NCBI RefSeq assembly: GCF_003258605.2
Contig: NZ_CP031264.1
Location: 5,518,001-5,582,000, forward strand
Direction: 5' to 3'
Source of the DNA: Peterkaempfera bronchialis
GTDB taxonomy: Bacteria; Actinomycetota; Actinomycetes; Streptomycetales; Streptomycetaceae
DNA length: 64,000 bases
In this document: in pieces, positions 8,744 to 22,081 of the stretch
How positions within the stretch are numbered: position 1 is the first letter of the stretch
Layout of the letters: every line of letters starts with the position of its first letter
Position numbers and translations under genes: made by a program
Notes under the pieces: model-generated
The model's input: only the letters and a program-made list of their open reading frames with translations
What the model was told of the DNA's origin: nothing
Database searches by the model: none

Positions 8744-10012
8744 GTGACGGACATCGTCGACGAGCTGCAGTGGCGGGGCCTGATCGCCCTCTCCACCGAC
8801 GAGGACGCACTGCGCAAGGCGTTCGCGGACGGCCCGGTCACGGTCTATTGCGGCTTCGACCCGACCGCGCCCAGCCTGCACCTCGGCAACCTGGTGCAGA
8901 TCCTCACCCTCAAGCGGCTCCAGCAGGCCGGCAACCGGCCGCTCGGCCTGGTGGGCGGCGCGACGGGCCTCATCGGCGACCCCAAGCCGAACTCCGAGCG
9001 CATCCTCAACGACCCCGAGGTCGTGGCGGGCTGGGTGAAGCGGCTGACCGGCCAGATCGAGCGGTTCCTCGACTTCGAGGGCCCGCACGCGGCGCGGATG
9101 GTCAACAACCTGGACTGGACGTCGGGCATGTCGGCGATCCAGCTGCTGCGCGACGTCGGCAAGTACTTCCGGGTCAACAAGATGATCGCCAAGGAGGCGG
9201 TGGCCCGCCGCCTCAACTCCGAGGCGGGGATCAGCTACACCGAGTTCAGCTACCAGGTCCTCCAGGGCATGGACTACCTGGAGCTGCACCGGCGCTACGG
9301 CTGCACCCTCCAGACCGGCGGCAGCGACCAGTGGGGCAACCTCACGGCGGGCGTCGACCTGATCCACAAGGCCGACGGCGCGGCGGTGCACGCCCTGTCC
9401 ACCCCGCTCATCGTCAAGGCGGACGGCACCAAGTTCGGCAAGACCGAGACCGGCACCGTCTGGCTCGACCCCGAGCGCACCACGCCGTATGCGTTCTACC
9501 AGTTCTGGCTGAACGCCGACGACCGGGACGTCTCCACCTTCCTGAGGATCTTCTCCTTCCGCTCGCGGGAGGAAATCGAGGAACTGGAGCGCCTGACCGA
9601 GGAGCGTCCGGCCGCCCGCGCCGCCCAGCGCGCCCTGGCCGAGGAGCTCACCACCCTGGTCCACGGCGCCGACCAGTGCGAGCGGGCCGTGGCCGCCTCC
9701 AAGGCGCTTTTCGGCCAGGGTGAACTCGCCGACCTCGACGCCCCCACCCTGGACGCCGCCGTCGCCGAGCTGCCCAAGGCCCAGGTCGCCGAACTCGGCT
9801 CGGTGGTCGACCTGTTGGTCGCCTCCGGCCTCTCCGCCAGCCGCTCGGCCGCCCGCCGGACGGTCAAGGAGGGCGGCGCCTACCTCAACAACGCCAAGGT
9901 GGCCGACGAGGAGACCGCCGCCACCGAGGCCGACCTCCTGCACGGCCGCTGGCTACTCCTCCGCCGTGGCAAGCGCAACCTGGCGGCGGTCGAGTTCACC
10001 CCGGCCGGCTGA
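8744..10012 (+). CDS. tyrS: Tyrosyl-tRNA synthetase
   Basis: A 422-residue class I synthetase charging tRNA-Tyr. The HIGH equivalent is SLHLGNL at about residues 44-50, tyrosine-pocket motifs [10 protein letters not shown] and [11 protein letters not shown] are present, and the KMSKS equivalent is KFGKT at about 229-233. A C-terminal S4-like domain ([26 protein letters not shown], split by a helix) starts near 350. GTG 8744 is preceded by GAAGGAG at 8727-8733. The gene ends just before a strong hairpin that abuts the rRNA promoter. Confidence 0.96.
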   Translation: MTDIVDELQWRGLIALSTDEDALRKAFADGPVTVYCGFDPTAPSLHLGNLVQILTLKRLQQAGNRPLGLVGGATGLIGDPKPNSERILNDPEVVAGWVKRLTGQIERFLDFEGPHAARMVNNLDWTSGMSAIQLLRDVGKYFRVNKMIAKEAVARRLNSEAGISYTEFSYQVLQGMDYLELHRRYGCTLQTGGSDQWGNLTAGVDLIHKADGAAVHALSTPLIVKADGTKFGKTETGTVWLDPERTTPYAFYQFWLNADDRDVSTFLRIFSFRSREEIEELERLTEERPAARAAQRALAEELTTLVHGADQCERAVAASKALFGQGELADLDAPTLDAAVAELPKAQVAELGSVVDLLVASGLSASRSAARRTVKEGGAYLNNAKVADEETAATEADLLHGRWLLLRRGKRNLAAVEFTPAG

Positions 10013-10065
10013 CCGACGAGCGGTTTCCCTGGCTGGATGTCACCCCGTCTGACCAGGCACTTCAC

Positions 10066-10105
10066 CCCCGAGGGCACGGATCCGGCCAGATCCGTGCCCT
10101 CGGGG
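10066..10105 (+). terminator. tyrS terminator next to the rRNA promoter
   Basis: A perfect 17-bp stem (10066-10082 with 10089-10105) with a 6-nt loop is followed directly by TTT. It ends transcription from tyrS two bases before the predicted -35 box of the rRNA promoter. Confidence 0.8.
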
Positions 10106-10106
10106 T

Positions 10107-10135
10107 TTGACGGTGGCGCCCATAGGGCCTAACGT
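10107..10135 (+). promoter_or_regulatory. Candidate main rRNA promoter
   Basis: TTGACG (10107-10112), a 17-bp spacer and TAACGT (10130-10135) match the sigma-70/HrdB consensus well and lie about 440 bp before the 16S gene. Streptomyces rRNA operons have several such promoters. A second possible -10 (TAATGT 10299-10304) has only a weak -35. Confidence 0.55.
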
Positions 10136-10579
10136 GGAACGAGTCGCCTGAACCGGACGGCACACGGGAAGGACCCAAGGTCCACCCGCGTCGGACGAAG
10201 CGACCATCCACCGCAGTATCCCCCCGGCTTCTCGTTCACATCGGTCGAGCACGCATGTATGTGCTCAGCGTGATGTGCGAATTACCGAGGAAATGCGCTA
10301 ATGTGGCGGAGGTCGCGCCAAGCGATTCCCCCTCCAGCGGGGGTCAGAAAAGCGGAAAGCGGATCTGATAAGCTGGAGACACGAAGAAGGGAAGCGCCCG
10401 GAGAAACCCGAAGGGGTTTCGATGGAAGCGTCCGTTCCTTGAGAACTCAACAGCGTGCCAAAAGTCAACGCCAGATATTTGAACCCTTTGGGTTCCTTTG
10501 AATGAAGTGCAGCGAGGACGCTGTGCGCGGGTCCGGCTTATTCCGCCGGATGCCGTGCCGCTCTTCCGCGAATGAGACA
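10136..10579 (+). other. rRNA leader with pre-16S processing arm
   Basis: A transcribed, non-coding leader. It contains a small C5/G5 hairpin (10328-10343), a GAAACCC/GGGTTTC hairpin near 10403-10420, and the conserved TTGAGAACT element (10439-10447). Bases 10450-10470 (CAGCGTGCC...AGTCAACG) are complementary, with a few mismatches, to 12155-12174 downstream of the 16S gene. This is the stem in which RNase III would cut the 16S precursor. No protein gene is credible here. Confidence 0.7.
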
Positions 10580-15487
<4,908 letters not shown>

Positions 15488-15587
15488 TAGTTGCTCCGCG
15501 TCCACTGTGTAGTTCTCAGGCTGCGAACAGCCTTTCGGTGAACTGAACACTTCTCAATTAAAAAGTGTGTTCGCTGAACCCAATAGG
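15488..15587 (+). other. 23S-5S spacer with pre-23S processing arm
   Basis: Bases 15491-15518 are the 3' arm of the pre-23S stem (partner 12336-12361), an almost uninterrupted 26-bp duplex. No tRNA is present. Confidence 0.8.
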
Positions 15588-15706
15588 GTTTCGGTGGTCA
15601 TAGCGTGAGGGAAACGCCCGGTTACATTCCGAACCCGGAAGCTAAGCCTTACAGCGCCGATGGTACTGCAGGGGGGACCCTGTGGGAGAGTAGGACGCCG
15701 CCGAAC
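15588..15706 (+). rRNA. 5S ribosomal RNA
   Basis: 119 nt of Streptomyces-type 5S, from GTTTCGGTGG to CCGCCGAAC. The two ends are complementary and form helix I. Loop A/B motifs CGCCCGGTTACATTCCGAAC and GATGGTACTGC are present. Confidence 0.96.
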
Positions 15707-15714
15707 AATCATTC

Positions 15715-15756
15715 AAAGCCGAGGCCCCAGCGATCTGCTGGGGCCTCGGCTTTTTT
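15715..15756 (+). terminator. rRNA operon terminator
   Basis: A perfect 17-bp stem (15715-15731 with 15737-15753) with a 5-nt loop is followed by a run of six T (15751-15756). It is a classical intrinsic terminator directly after 5S. Confidence 0.93.
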
Positions 15757-15909
15757 GTTTGCCCTCGTGCTGCTCGTGCAGGAGCACGTACGCGGTACGG
15801 GGGCGGATGCAGGACAATGGAAGGCGGTGCGCCACCGCCGGCACCGCGCCGCGTCGGCACAGCAGTTGTGTCGTGACGGCAGAGCAGAAGACCAGAAGGA
15901 GCCACCTCG

Positions 15910-18369
15910 ATGTCGAACCCACCCCAGGACCGTCCAGAGCGCCGTTCGGGAGACGGCCCGCAGGGCCGGGGGGACGCCGACCGTCGCGACTCCCGCAGCG
16001 ACCGGGGCCGTGACGAACGCGGTGGCTCCTCCTCCTACCGTCGTGACGACCGCCCGGGCGGCTACCGCAGCGACAACCGTGCAGGCGGCGGGTTCCGCCG
16101 TGACGACCGGCCTGGTGGGTTCCGTCGTGATGACCGGCCCAGTGATCGTGGTCCGCGTGAGGGCGGCGGTGGGTTCCGTCGGGATGACCGTCCCGGTGGG
16201 TTCCGCCGTGACGACCGTGAGGGTGGCGGCGGGTTCCGTCGCGATGACCGTCCTGGTGGCTTCCGGCGTGACGACCGCGACCGTGACCGTGGCCCCCGCG
16301 AGGGCGGGTTCCGTCGGGACGACCGGCCCAGCGACCGTGGGCCGCGTGATGAGCGGGGTGGATCGTTCCGCCGTGACGACCGGCCTGGTGGTTTCCGCCG
16401 TGACGACCGGCCCAGCGACCGTGGCCCCCGTGAGGGCGGTGGCGGGTTCCGTCGCGACGACCGGCCTGGTGGGTTCCGGCGTGACGACCGGCCCAGTGAC
16501 CGTGGTCCGCGTGATGACCGGGGTGGATCGTTCCGCCGGGACGACCGTCCTGGTGGGTTCCGCCGTGACGACCGTGAGGGTGGCGGCGGGTTCCGTCGCG
16601 ATGACCGCCCCGGTGGGTTCCGGCGTGACGACCGCGACCGTGACCGTGGCCCCCGCGAGGGCGGCTTCCGTCGCGACGACCGGCCCAGTGACCGTGGGCC
16701 GCGCGAGGGTGGTGGTGGCTTCCGCCGCGACGACCGCCCCGGTGGTTTCCGCCGCGATGACCGACCCAGCGACCGTGGCCCCCGTGAGGGTGGCTTCCGG
16801 CGTGACGACCGCGACCGTGACCGTGGACCCCGTGAGGGCGGCTTCCGGCGGGACGACCGGCCCAGTGACCGTGGGCCGCGTGAGGGCGGTGGCGGGTTCC
16901 GTCGGGATGACCGTCCCGGTGGTTTCCGCCGCGATGACCGTGAGGGCGGTGGCGGGTTCCGTCGGGACGACCGCCCTGGTGGGTTCCGGCGTGACGACCG
17001 CGACCGCGACCGTGGACCCCGTGAGGGCGGGTTCCGTCGCGATGACCGGCCCAGCGACCGTGGGCCGCGTGATGACCGGGGTGGATCGTTCCGCCGTGAC
17101 GACCGGCCTGGTGGTTTCCGCCGCGATGACCGACCCAGCGACCGTGGCCCCCGTGAGGGTGGTGGCGGGTTCCGCCGCGATGACCGCCCCGGTGGGTTCC
17201 GTCGGGACGACCGGCCCAGCGACCGTGGGCCCCGCGAGGGCGGGTACCGTGACGGCGGTCGGGGCCGTGACGACCGGTTCGGTGGCGGCGGGCGTGACCG
17301 CCGGGACGACCGGGACCGGGGTGGGCGCTCGTACGAGGGGCGTGGCCGCCGGTTCGAGGGGCATGGCGAGTCGGATGACCGCCGGCCGAACTATGAGCCC
17401 GTCAGGCGTCTCCCCATCCCGGAGGACGTCACCGGCATGGAGATCGACGCCGACGTCCGTCAGGAGCTGAAGAGCCTGCCCAAGACGCTCGCCGACGATG
17501 TCGCCCGCAACCTGGTGATGGTGGCTCGGCTGCTGGACAGCGAGCCGGAGCAGGCGTACGACTACTCCCGCGTCGCCCTGCGGCTGGCCTCCAGGGTGGC
17601 TGCGGTGCGCGAGGCGGCGGGCTTTGCCTCGTATGTCACCGAGCGCTACTCGGAGGCGCTGACCGAGTTCCGGGCGGCGCGTCGGATGACCGGCCGTGCC
17701 GACCTGTGGCCGGTCATGGCGGACTGCGAGCGGGGTCTCGGCCGTCCCGAGCGGGCGCTGGCCATGGCCGGTGAGCCCGAGGTGAAGCAGCTGGACAAGG
17801 CCGGGCAGGTGGAGATGCGCCTGGTGGCGGCCGGGGCCCGCAGCGACATGGAGCAGTTCGACGCTGCCGTGGTGACGTTGCAGAGCCCGGAGCTGGCCTC
17901 CAATGCGGTGCAGCCGTGGACCGCGCGTCTGCGCTACGCCTACGCCGAGGCGCTGATCGCGGCCGGGCGCGAGGAGGAGGCCCGCGACTGGTTCGCGAAG
18001 GCTGCCGACGCGGACCAGGAGGGCATCACCAACGCGGCTGAGCGGCTGGCCGAGATCGACGGCCTGGAGTTCGTCGACGCCCTCGACCCGGAGCTGGACG
18101 AGACCGACGACAAGGCCGAGGAGAAGGCTGCCGCGGAGAAGGCCGACGCCGAGGTCGACGCCGACGCCGACGCCGAGGTCGACGCCGACGACGACTCGGA
18201 CGCCGAGGCCGAGGCCGACGACGACAGCGCCGAGGCGCCGGTGGCGGGTCAGGAGACCTTCCTGAACAGCCCGTTCAAGGAGCCCCAGGCCGAGGAGTCG
18301 GAGGACGGCGGCGACGAGGAGGACGACCACCGCCCCGAGGCCGACCGGCAGGAGCGCGCGGACAGCTGA
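15910..18369 (+). CDS. RDD/RGG-repeat protein with TPR-like core and acidic tail
   Basis: An 819-residue protein, ATG 15910 with AAGGAG just upstream (15896-15901). Residues about 20-480 are nearly pure repeats of Arg, Asp, Gly and Pro, built from GGFRRDDRP and SDRGPREGG units. Residues about 500-730 are helical and TPR-like (EQAYDYSRVALRLASR, YSEALTEFRAARRM, EEARDWFAKAADAD). The last 90 residues are strongly acidic (many Asp-Ala and Glu-Ala). The core resembles the TPR protein found near tyrS in actinobacteria; the repeat head varies between species. RGG/RD-type disorder suggests RNA binding or phase separation, but that is inference. The rRNA terminator lies 154 bp upstream, so it has its own promoter. 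Confidence 0.85.
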   Translation: MSNPPQDRPERRSGDGPQGRGDADRRDSRSDRGRDERGGSSSYRRDDRPGGYRSDNRAGGGFRRDDRPGGFRRDDRPSDRGPREGGGGFRRDDRPGGFRRDDREGGGGFRRDDRPGGFRRDDRDRDRGPREGGFRRDDRPSDRGPRDERGGSFRRDDRPGGFRRDDRPSDRGPREGGGGFRRDDRPGGFRRDDRPSDRGPRDDRGGSFRRDDRPGGFRRDDREGGGGFRRDDRPGGFRRDDRDRDRGPREGGFRRDDRPSDRGPREGGGGFRRDDRPGGFRRDDRPSDRGPREGGFRRDDRDRDRGPREGGFRRDDRPSDRGPREGGGGFRRDDRPGGFRRDDREGGGGFRRDDRPGGFRRDDRDRDRGPREGGFRRDDRPSDRGPRDDRGGSFRRDDRPGGFRRDDRPSDRGPREGGGGFRRDDRPGGFRRDDRPSDRGPREGGYRDGGRGRDDRFGGGGRDRRDDRDRGGRSYEGRGRRFEGHGESDDRRPNYEPVRRLPIPEDVTGMEIDADVRQELKSLPKTLADDVARNLVMVARLLDSEPEQAYDYSRVALRLASRVAAVREAAGFASYVTERYSEALTEFRAARRMTGRADLWPVMADCERGLGRPERALAMAGEPEVKQLDKAGQVEMRLVAAGARSDMEQFDAAVVTLQSPELASNAVQPWTARLRYAYAEALIAAGREEEARDWFAKAADADQEGITNAAERLAEIDGLEFVDALDPELDETDDKAEEKAAAEKADAEVDADADAEVDADDDSDAEAEADDDSAEAPVAGQETFLNSPFKEPQAEESEDGGDEEDDHRPEADRQERADS
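16040..17330. repeat. Coding tandem-repeat tract (21-60 bp units)
   Basis: About 1.3 kb of degenerate direct repeats such as TTCCGYCGYGAYGACCG and GACCGTGGYCCYCGYGAGGG, in phase with the protein. Near-identical long blocks occur (for example around 16190-16300 and 16550-16660), which invite unequal recombination and assembly collapse. Because the repeats avoid stops, long open frames also appear in two other frames; those are shadows. Confidence 0.9.
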
Positions 18370-18389
18370 GCCGTACCGCCCATGACAGC

Positions 18390-18425
18390 GAAGTGCCCCG
18401 CCGGAACTCTCCGGCGGGGCACTTC
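18390..18425. terminator. Bidirectional terminator
   Basis: A perfect 15-bp stem, 18390-18404 with 18411-18425, 6-nt loop. It lies between the convergent stops of the repeat protein gene (18369) and the DUF1015 gene (18445). Confidence 0.8.
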
Positions 18426-18444
18426 CCGTTCCACTTCCCGAAGG

Positions 18445-19830
18445 TCAGCCGAGCTCCAGGCTGCGCAGCACCAGCCCGGTCGCGGGCTTGGGGCCGAAGG
18501 AGGTCGACTTGCGCGGCATGGTGACGCCCTGTTCGGCGAGCCGCCGCACCACGCCCTCGTCCACCGGGTGCAGCAGCACCGCCGTGCCGCCGCACCGCTC
18601 CGCCTCGCGGACCGCCGCCGCCTCGTCGTGCAGATAGCCGATCTGGTCCTGCGCGTCGGGCACCTGCCAGACCGTGTCCAGCAGCACCGAGTGCAGCACG
18701 GTGGCGTCCAACCGCCGCCACTCCTCGGGGCGGTCGGAGCGCACGGTCTCCTTGAGTACGGCGTCGCCGGGTCCGCGCAGCAGCCGGTACCGGCCGTCCC
18801 CAGCGAGCAGGAAGGCGTTGCCGCCGTCCCGCTTGGCCGCCGCCAGGGTGCCGAGCGCCTCCCGGAGGGAGCCGCCCGCGTCGTCCACCTGCCAGCCGTC
18901 GCCGAGCCGCGCCAGCGCCTCGGCCGGGGGCAGCCGGTAGAGCACGCGGTGGATGGCGCGGACCCGCAGCGGGTAGCGGGCGGTGTCGACCAGCAGGACC
19001 ATGCCACGGTCCCAGGGGCTGTGCGCCAGGTGCCGGTGCTCGCTCTGGAGCCGCAGGTACATCGCCCAGCGGTGGTGGCCGTCCGCGATCAGGGCGCGGC
19101 AGGTGGACAGGTCGGCGGCGACGGCGGCGTGCTCGGCCGGGTCGGTGACCGCCCACAGCCGGTGACAGGTGCCGTCGGAGGTGGTCGTGGTGAGCAGCGG
19201 GGGTCGGCGTGCGGCGCGTTCCACGACCCCGGCGGCGCCGCCCTTTCCCCGGTAGGTGAGGAGCAGTGGCTCCAGGTTGGCGCGGGTGGTCCGCATCAGG
19301 CCGACGCGGTCGGCGACGGGGCGCGGCATGACGTCCTCGTGGGGCAGGACCACGCCGGCCTCCGGCGGGCTGACGGCGAGGGCGCCGATGATGCCCCGTT
19401 GCAGCAGCGTTGCGGAGCCGGTGTCGTCGGGGACGCGCTGTTCGTAGACGTAGAGGGCGGGTGTGTCGTCGGCCGCCAGTACCCCTTCGCGCCGCCAGGC
19501 GGCCAGCAGCCGTGCGGCGTGCCGGTAGCGGCTGTCGCCGGTCCGCCGTCCGCTGCCGTGGGGTTCTGGTCCGGGTTCCGGGCGGGGCAGGATCAGCCGG
19601 ACCACATTGTGCGGGTCGGATGTCTCCAGGCTCGCCAGCCGTTCCGGGTCCACCACGTCGTACGGGGGTGAGGTGACCGCTGCGAGGTCGCCGACCCTGT
19701 CCGGTACGTAGCGCAGGCCGCGGAACGGCGCCAGCGAGAGCCCTGCGGCGGCGACGTGCCCGGGGTCGCCGGGTCCGCCGTCCTGAGAAGCTGTTGCACC
19801 GTGTGCACTGAGTGCCTCCATTGTGGGCAT
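18445..19830 (-). CDS. DUF1015-family protein
   Basis: A 461-residue protein with the two hallmark motifs of the DUF1015 family: SPPYDVVD near residue 54 and LIADGHHRW near residue 247. Length is normal. The family has a ParB/sulfiredoxin-like fold related to free-serine kinases; kinase activity for this member is only a suggestion. Two ATGs are possible, 19830 and 19821, neither with a clear ribosome site. It is divergent from the TPR gene across a short spacer. No partner gene of serine metabolism is nearby. Confidence 0.8.
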   Translation of the reverse strand: MPTMEALSAHGATASQDGGPGDPGHVAAAGLSLAPFRGLRYVPDRVGDLAAVTSPPYDVVDPERLASLETSDPHNVVRLILPRPEPGPEPHGSGRRTGDSRYRHAARLLAAWRREGVLAADDTPALYVYEQRVPDDTGSATLLQRGIIGALAVSPPEAGVVLPHEDVMPRPVADRVGLMRTTRANLEPLLLTYRGKGGAAGVVERAARRPPLLTTTTSDGTCHRLWAVTDPAEHAAVAADLSTCRALIADGHHRWAMYLRLQSEHRHLAHSPWDRGMVLLVDTARYPLRVRAIHRVLYRLPPAEALARLGDGWQVDDAGGSLREALGTLAAAKRDGGNAFLLAGDGRYRLLRGPGDAVLKETVRSDRPEEWRRLDATVLHSVLLDTVWQVPDAQDQIGYLHDEAAAVREAERCGGTAVLLHPVDEGVVRRLAEQGVTMPRKSTSFGPKPATGLVLRSLELG

Positions 19831-19910
19831 GTTAATCGGGTACGTCCGGCCGGGTGATCACGGCTCTCGGCCCGGCGGCTGGGCGGAGGGCGACCGGGAA
19901 GGGGCGCGGG

Positions 19911-20429
19911 ATGACCACGGGACGGGAGCAGGCACAGGGCTGGGACGCTTCGGACGGGGCGGGCGAGGGAGTCTACGAGTGGTTCCGGCGCGGCAGCCGA
20001 CTGCTGGAGCAGGGCAGTGCGGCGGCGGCGGAGCAGTTGCTGGCGCGGGCGGCCGAGGCGGAGCCGGGGTCGCGGTCCATCCGGGAGACCCTGGCGCGGG
20101 CCCAGTTCGACGCGGGGTCGTACGCTGCTGCCTTGGAGAACTTCCGGGCGGTGGCCCTGGCCGACCCCTCGGACGACTACGCGCAGTTCGGCTGGGGGTT
20201 GGCGGCCGCGCGGTTGGGCGACTTCGAGGCGTCCGCCGAGCATCTGGCGCTGGCGGTCGCGATGCGGCCGGAGTCCGAGCACTATCGGGCGGCGCTGCGG
20301 CAGACCCGGGCGACGCTGCGCGCTCGTGCGGGGGAGTTCGGCCCGGTGTCGTCGCAGCTGCGGTGGCCGGGGCCGCAGCCTGCGGAACCTGACGACCCGC
20401 GCAGCGACCGACAGGAAGAGCAGGAATGA
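19911..20429 (+). CDS. TPR-repeat protein
   Basis: A 172-residue protein from ATG 19911 (GGAAGGGG at 19897-19904). It contains about three tetratricopeptide repeats, residues about 20-135: RGSRLLEQGSAAAAEQLLARA, AQFDAGSYAAALENFRAVAL and GLAAARLGDFEASAEHLALA. The stop overlaps the start of the HAD gene by four bases (ATGA), so the two are translationally coupled. The same pair (Rv1691-Rv1692) follows tyrS in M. tuberculosis. It is probably a scaffold protein; its binding partner is unknown. Confidence 0.85.
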   Translation: MTTGREQAQGWDASDGAGEGVYEWFRRGSRLLEQGSAAAAEQLLARAAEAEPGSRSIRETLARAQFDAGSYAAALENFRAVALADPSDDYAQFGWGLAAARLGDFEASAEHLALAVAMRPESEHYRAALRQTRATLRARAGEFGPVSSQLRWPGPQPAEPDDPRSDRQEEQE

Positions 20430-21505
20430 CGCACACGGCAGCCGACATCCCCGGCGACGGGGCCCCTCGGGACGGCGCGGGGGGCGGGGGCCCGGCGGGC
20501 AGCGGCCGTCCGCTCGCCGAGGAGTACGACACCGCGCTGCTCGACCTGGACGGCGTGGTCTATGCGGGTCCCCATGCGGTCGAGCATGCGGTGGAGTCGC
20601 TGGAGGCGGCCCGGCGGGCCGGTATGCGGCTGGCGTATGTCACCAACAACGCCTCCCGGCCGCCGCAGGCGGTGGCCGACCACCTCACCGAGCTGGGCGT
20701 GCCCGCCGAGGCGTCCGATGTGATCACCTCGGCGCAGGCGGCGGCCCGCCTGGTGGCCGGGAAGGTACCGGCCGGCTCCGCCGTGCTGCTGGTCGGGGGC
20801 CGGGGGCTGGAGGAGGCACTGGAGGAGCGCGGGCTGCGTCCGGTGCGCTCGCTGGACGACGGTCCGGCCGCCGTGGTGCAGGGCTATGACCCGTCGGTCG
20901 GCTGGCAGCAGTTGGCCGAGGCGTCCTACGCGGTGGCGCGCGGGCTGCCGTGGGTGGCGTCCAACACCGATCTGACCATCCCCACGGCGCGCGGCACCGC
21001 GCCGGGCAACGGCACGCTGGTGGCCGCCGTGCGCACCGCGACCGGGGTCGAGCCGGAGGTGGCCGGCAAGCCGCTGCCGCCCATGCACCAGGAGACCGTG
21101 ATCCGTACCCGGGCCAAGCGCCCGCTGGTGGTCGGCGACCGGCTGGACACCGACATCGAGGGCGCCTTCAACGGGGGCGTGGACAGTCTGCTGGTGCTCA
21201 CCGGGGTGACCACCGCCGCGCAGCTGCTCGCCGCACCGCCGCACCAGCGGCCCACCTATGTGGCCGCCGACCTGCGGGCGCTGCTGGTGGCGCAGCCGGA
21301 CGTGACGGCGGCCGGTGGCGCCTACCGCTGCGGGGGGTGGACGGCCTCCGTCGGCGACGGCGGGCAGCTGCGCCTGGACGGGGCCGGGTCCGGCGGCGAT
21401 CCGTACGACGCCCTGCGGGCGCTCTGCGCGGCGGCGTGGACGGCGGCCGACGGTGGCGCCGGGGTACCGGACGCCCGCAAGGTCCTGGCCGAGCTGGGGC
21501 TGTGA
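20426..21505 (+). CDS. HAD-superfamily phosphatase (NagD/PGP-like)
   Basis: A 359-residue hydrolase. Motif I is LLDLDGVVYAG at residues about 36-46 with both catalytic Asp residues. Motif II is YVTNNASRP. Lys of the loop KPLPPMHQ and Asp of VVGDRLDTDIEGA complete the set, with a large NagD-type cap between. Mycobacterial homologue Rv1692 is a glycerol-3-phosphate phosphatase, so a similar lipid or polyol phosphate substrate is plausible here. Coupled to the upstream TPR gene. The C-terminal 90 residues are an extension beyond the HAD core, as in actinobacterial members. Confidence 0.88.
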   Translation: MTHTAADIPGDGAPRDGAGGGGPAGSGRPLAEEYDTALLDLDGVVYAGPHAVEHAVESLEAARRAGMRLAYVTNNASRPPQAVADHLTELGVPAEASDVITSAQAAARLVAGKVPAGSAVLLVGGRGLEEALEERGLRPVRSLDDGPAAVVQGYDPSVGWQQLAEASYAVARGLPWVASNTDLTIPTARGTAPGNGTLVAAVRTATGVEPEVAGKPLPPMHQETVIRTRAKRPLVVGDRLDTDIEGAFNGGVDSLLVLTGVTTAAQLLAAPPHQRPTYVAADLRALLVAQPDVTAAGGAYRCGGWTASVGDGGQLRLDGAGSGGDPYDALRALCAAAWTAADGGAGVPDARKVLAELGL

Positions 21506-21518
21506 GGCGGCGGTGAGG

Positions 21519-21866
21519 TCAGAGCAGTGACCGCAGCCGCAGCAGGTCGCGCAGGCCGGCCTCCAGTCTGACCCGGCCGTGGGCCCAGGCGGAGGCGAAG
21601 TGGAGGTCGCCGCCGACCAGGGAGACCAGGTCGTCGCTGGACATCGCCAGCCGGATCTGGGCCTTCTCGGCGGGGGCGCCGGGGGTCTCGACGACGTCCT
21701 GGATCCGGCCGCCGCGCAGGCGGCCGGAGAAGGTCAGGTCCAGGTCGGTGATCCAGCAGGTGAGAGAGCGGTCCAGCGCGGCCGCCGCGCGGACGTCCCC
21801 GTCGGAGCGCGACAGGTTCTCGCTGAGCCGGGTCAGTGCCGTGCGGCACTCCTCGGAGGTCGCCAT
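21519..21866 (-). CDS. SCP2 sterol-transfer-like domain protein
   Basis: A 115-residue stand-alone SCP2-like protein: DLDLTFSGRLRGGRIQDVV, then AQIRLAMSSDDLVSLVGGDLHFASAWAHGRVRLEAG. This strand and helix order is typical of alkyl-sulfatase/SCP2-type lipid-binding pockets. ATG 21866 has GAGGGGA upstream. It stands opposite its neighbours, ending 13 bases from the HAD stop. Small proteins of this type occur in the same syntenic block of actinobacteria (compare Rv1693). The ligand is unknown. Confidence 0.8.
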   Translation of the reverse strand: MATSEECRTALTRLSENLSRSDGDVRAAAALDRSLTCWITDLDLTFSGRLRGGRIQDVVETPGAPAEKAQIRLAMSSDDLVSLVGGDLHFASAWAHGRVRLEAGLRDLLRLRSLL

Positions 21867-22081
21867 GGTGCGCCCGCTCCCCTCGTACGGTCGTTTCGGG
21901 TTCCGTCGCGACGGTACCTCAGCGGGGCGGCGCATCGGGTGGCGCGGCAGGCGGTGCGCTCGCCCGCCGTGGGAAGGCATGAGGCGGTAGCGTCATCAGG
22001 GGGCGTCCCGGCGATCACGGGCGCCCCCCGGCGCCGACCCGGGTGGGCCGGGGCGGACGCGACGGAAGCGAGGAGGACCTG

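Noticed and set aside
15605-17470. 621-residue open frame on the plus strand and 873-residue open frame on the minus strand over the repeat gene
   Set aside because: Both are mirror frames of the RDD-repeat coding tract; the repeats lack stops in several frames. The 15910 frame alone has a ribosome site and a conserved helical core. The plus-strand one also runs over 5S rRNA.
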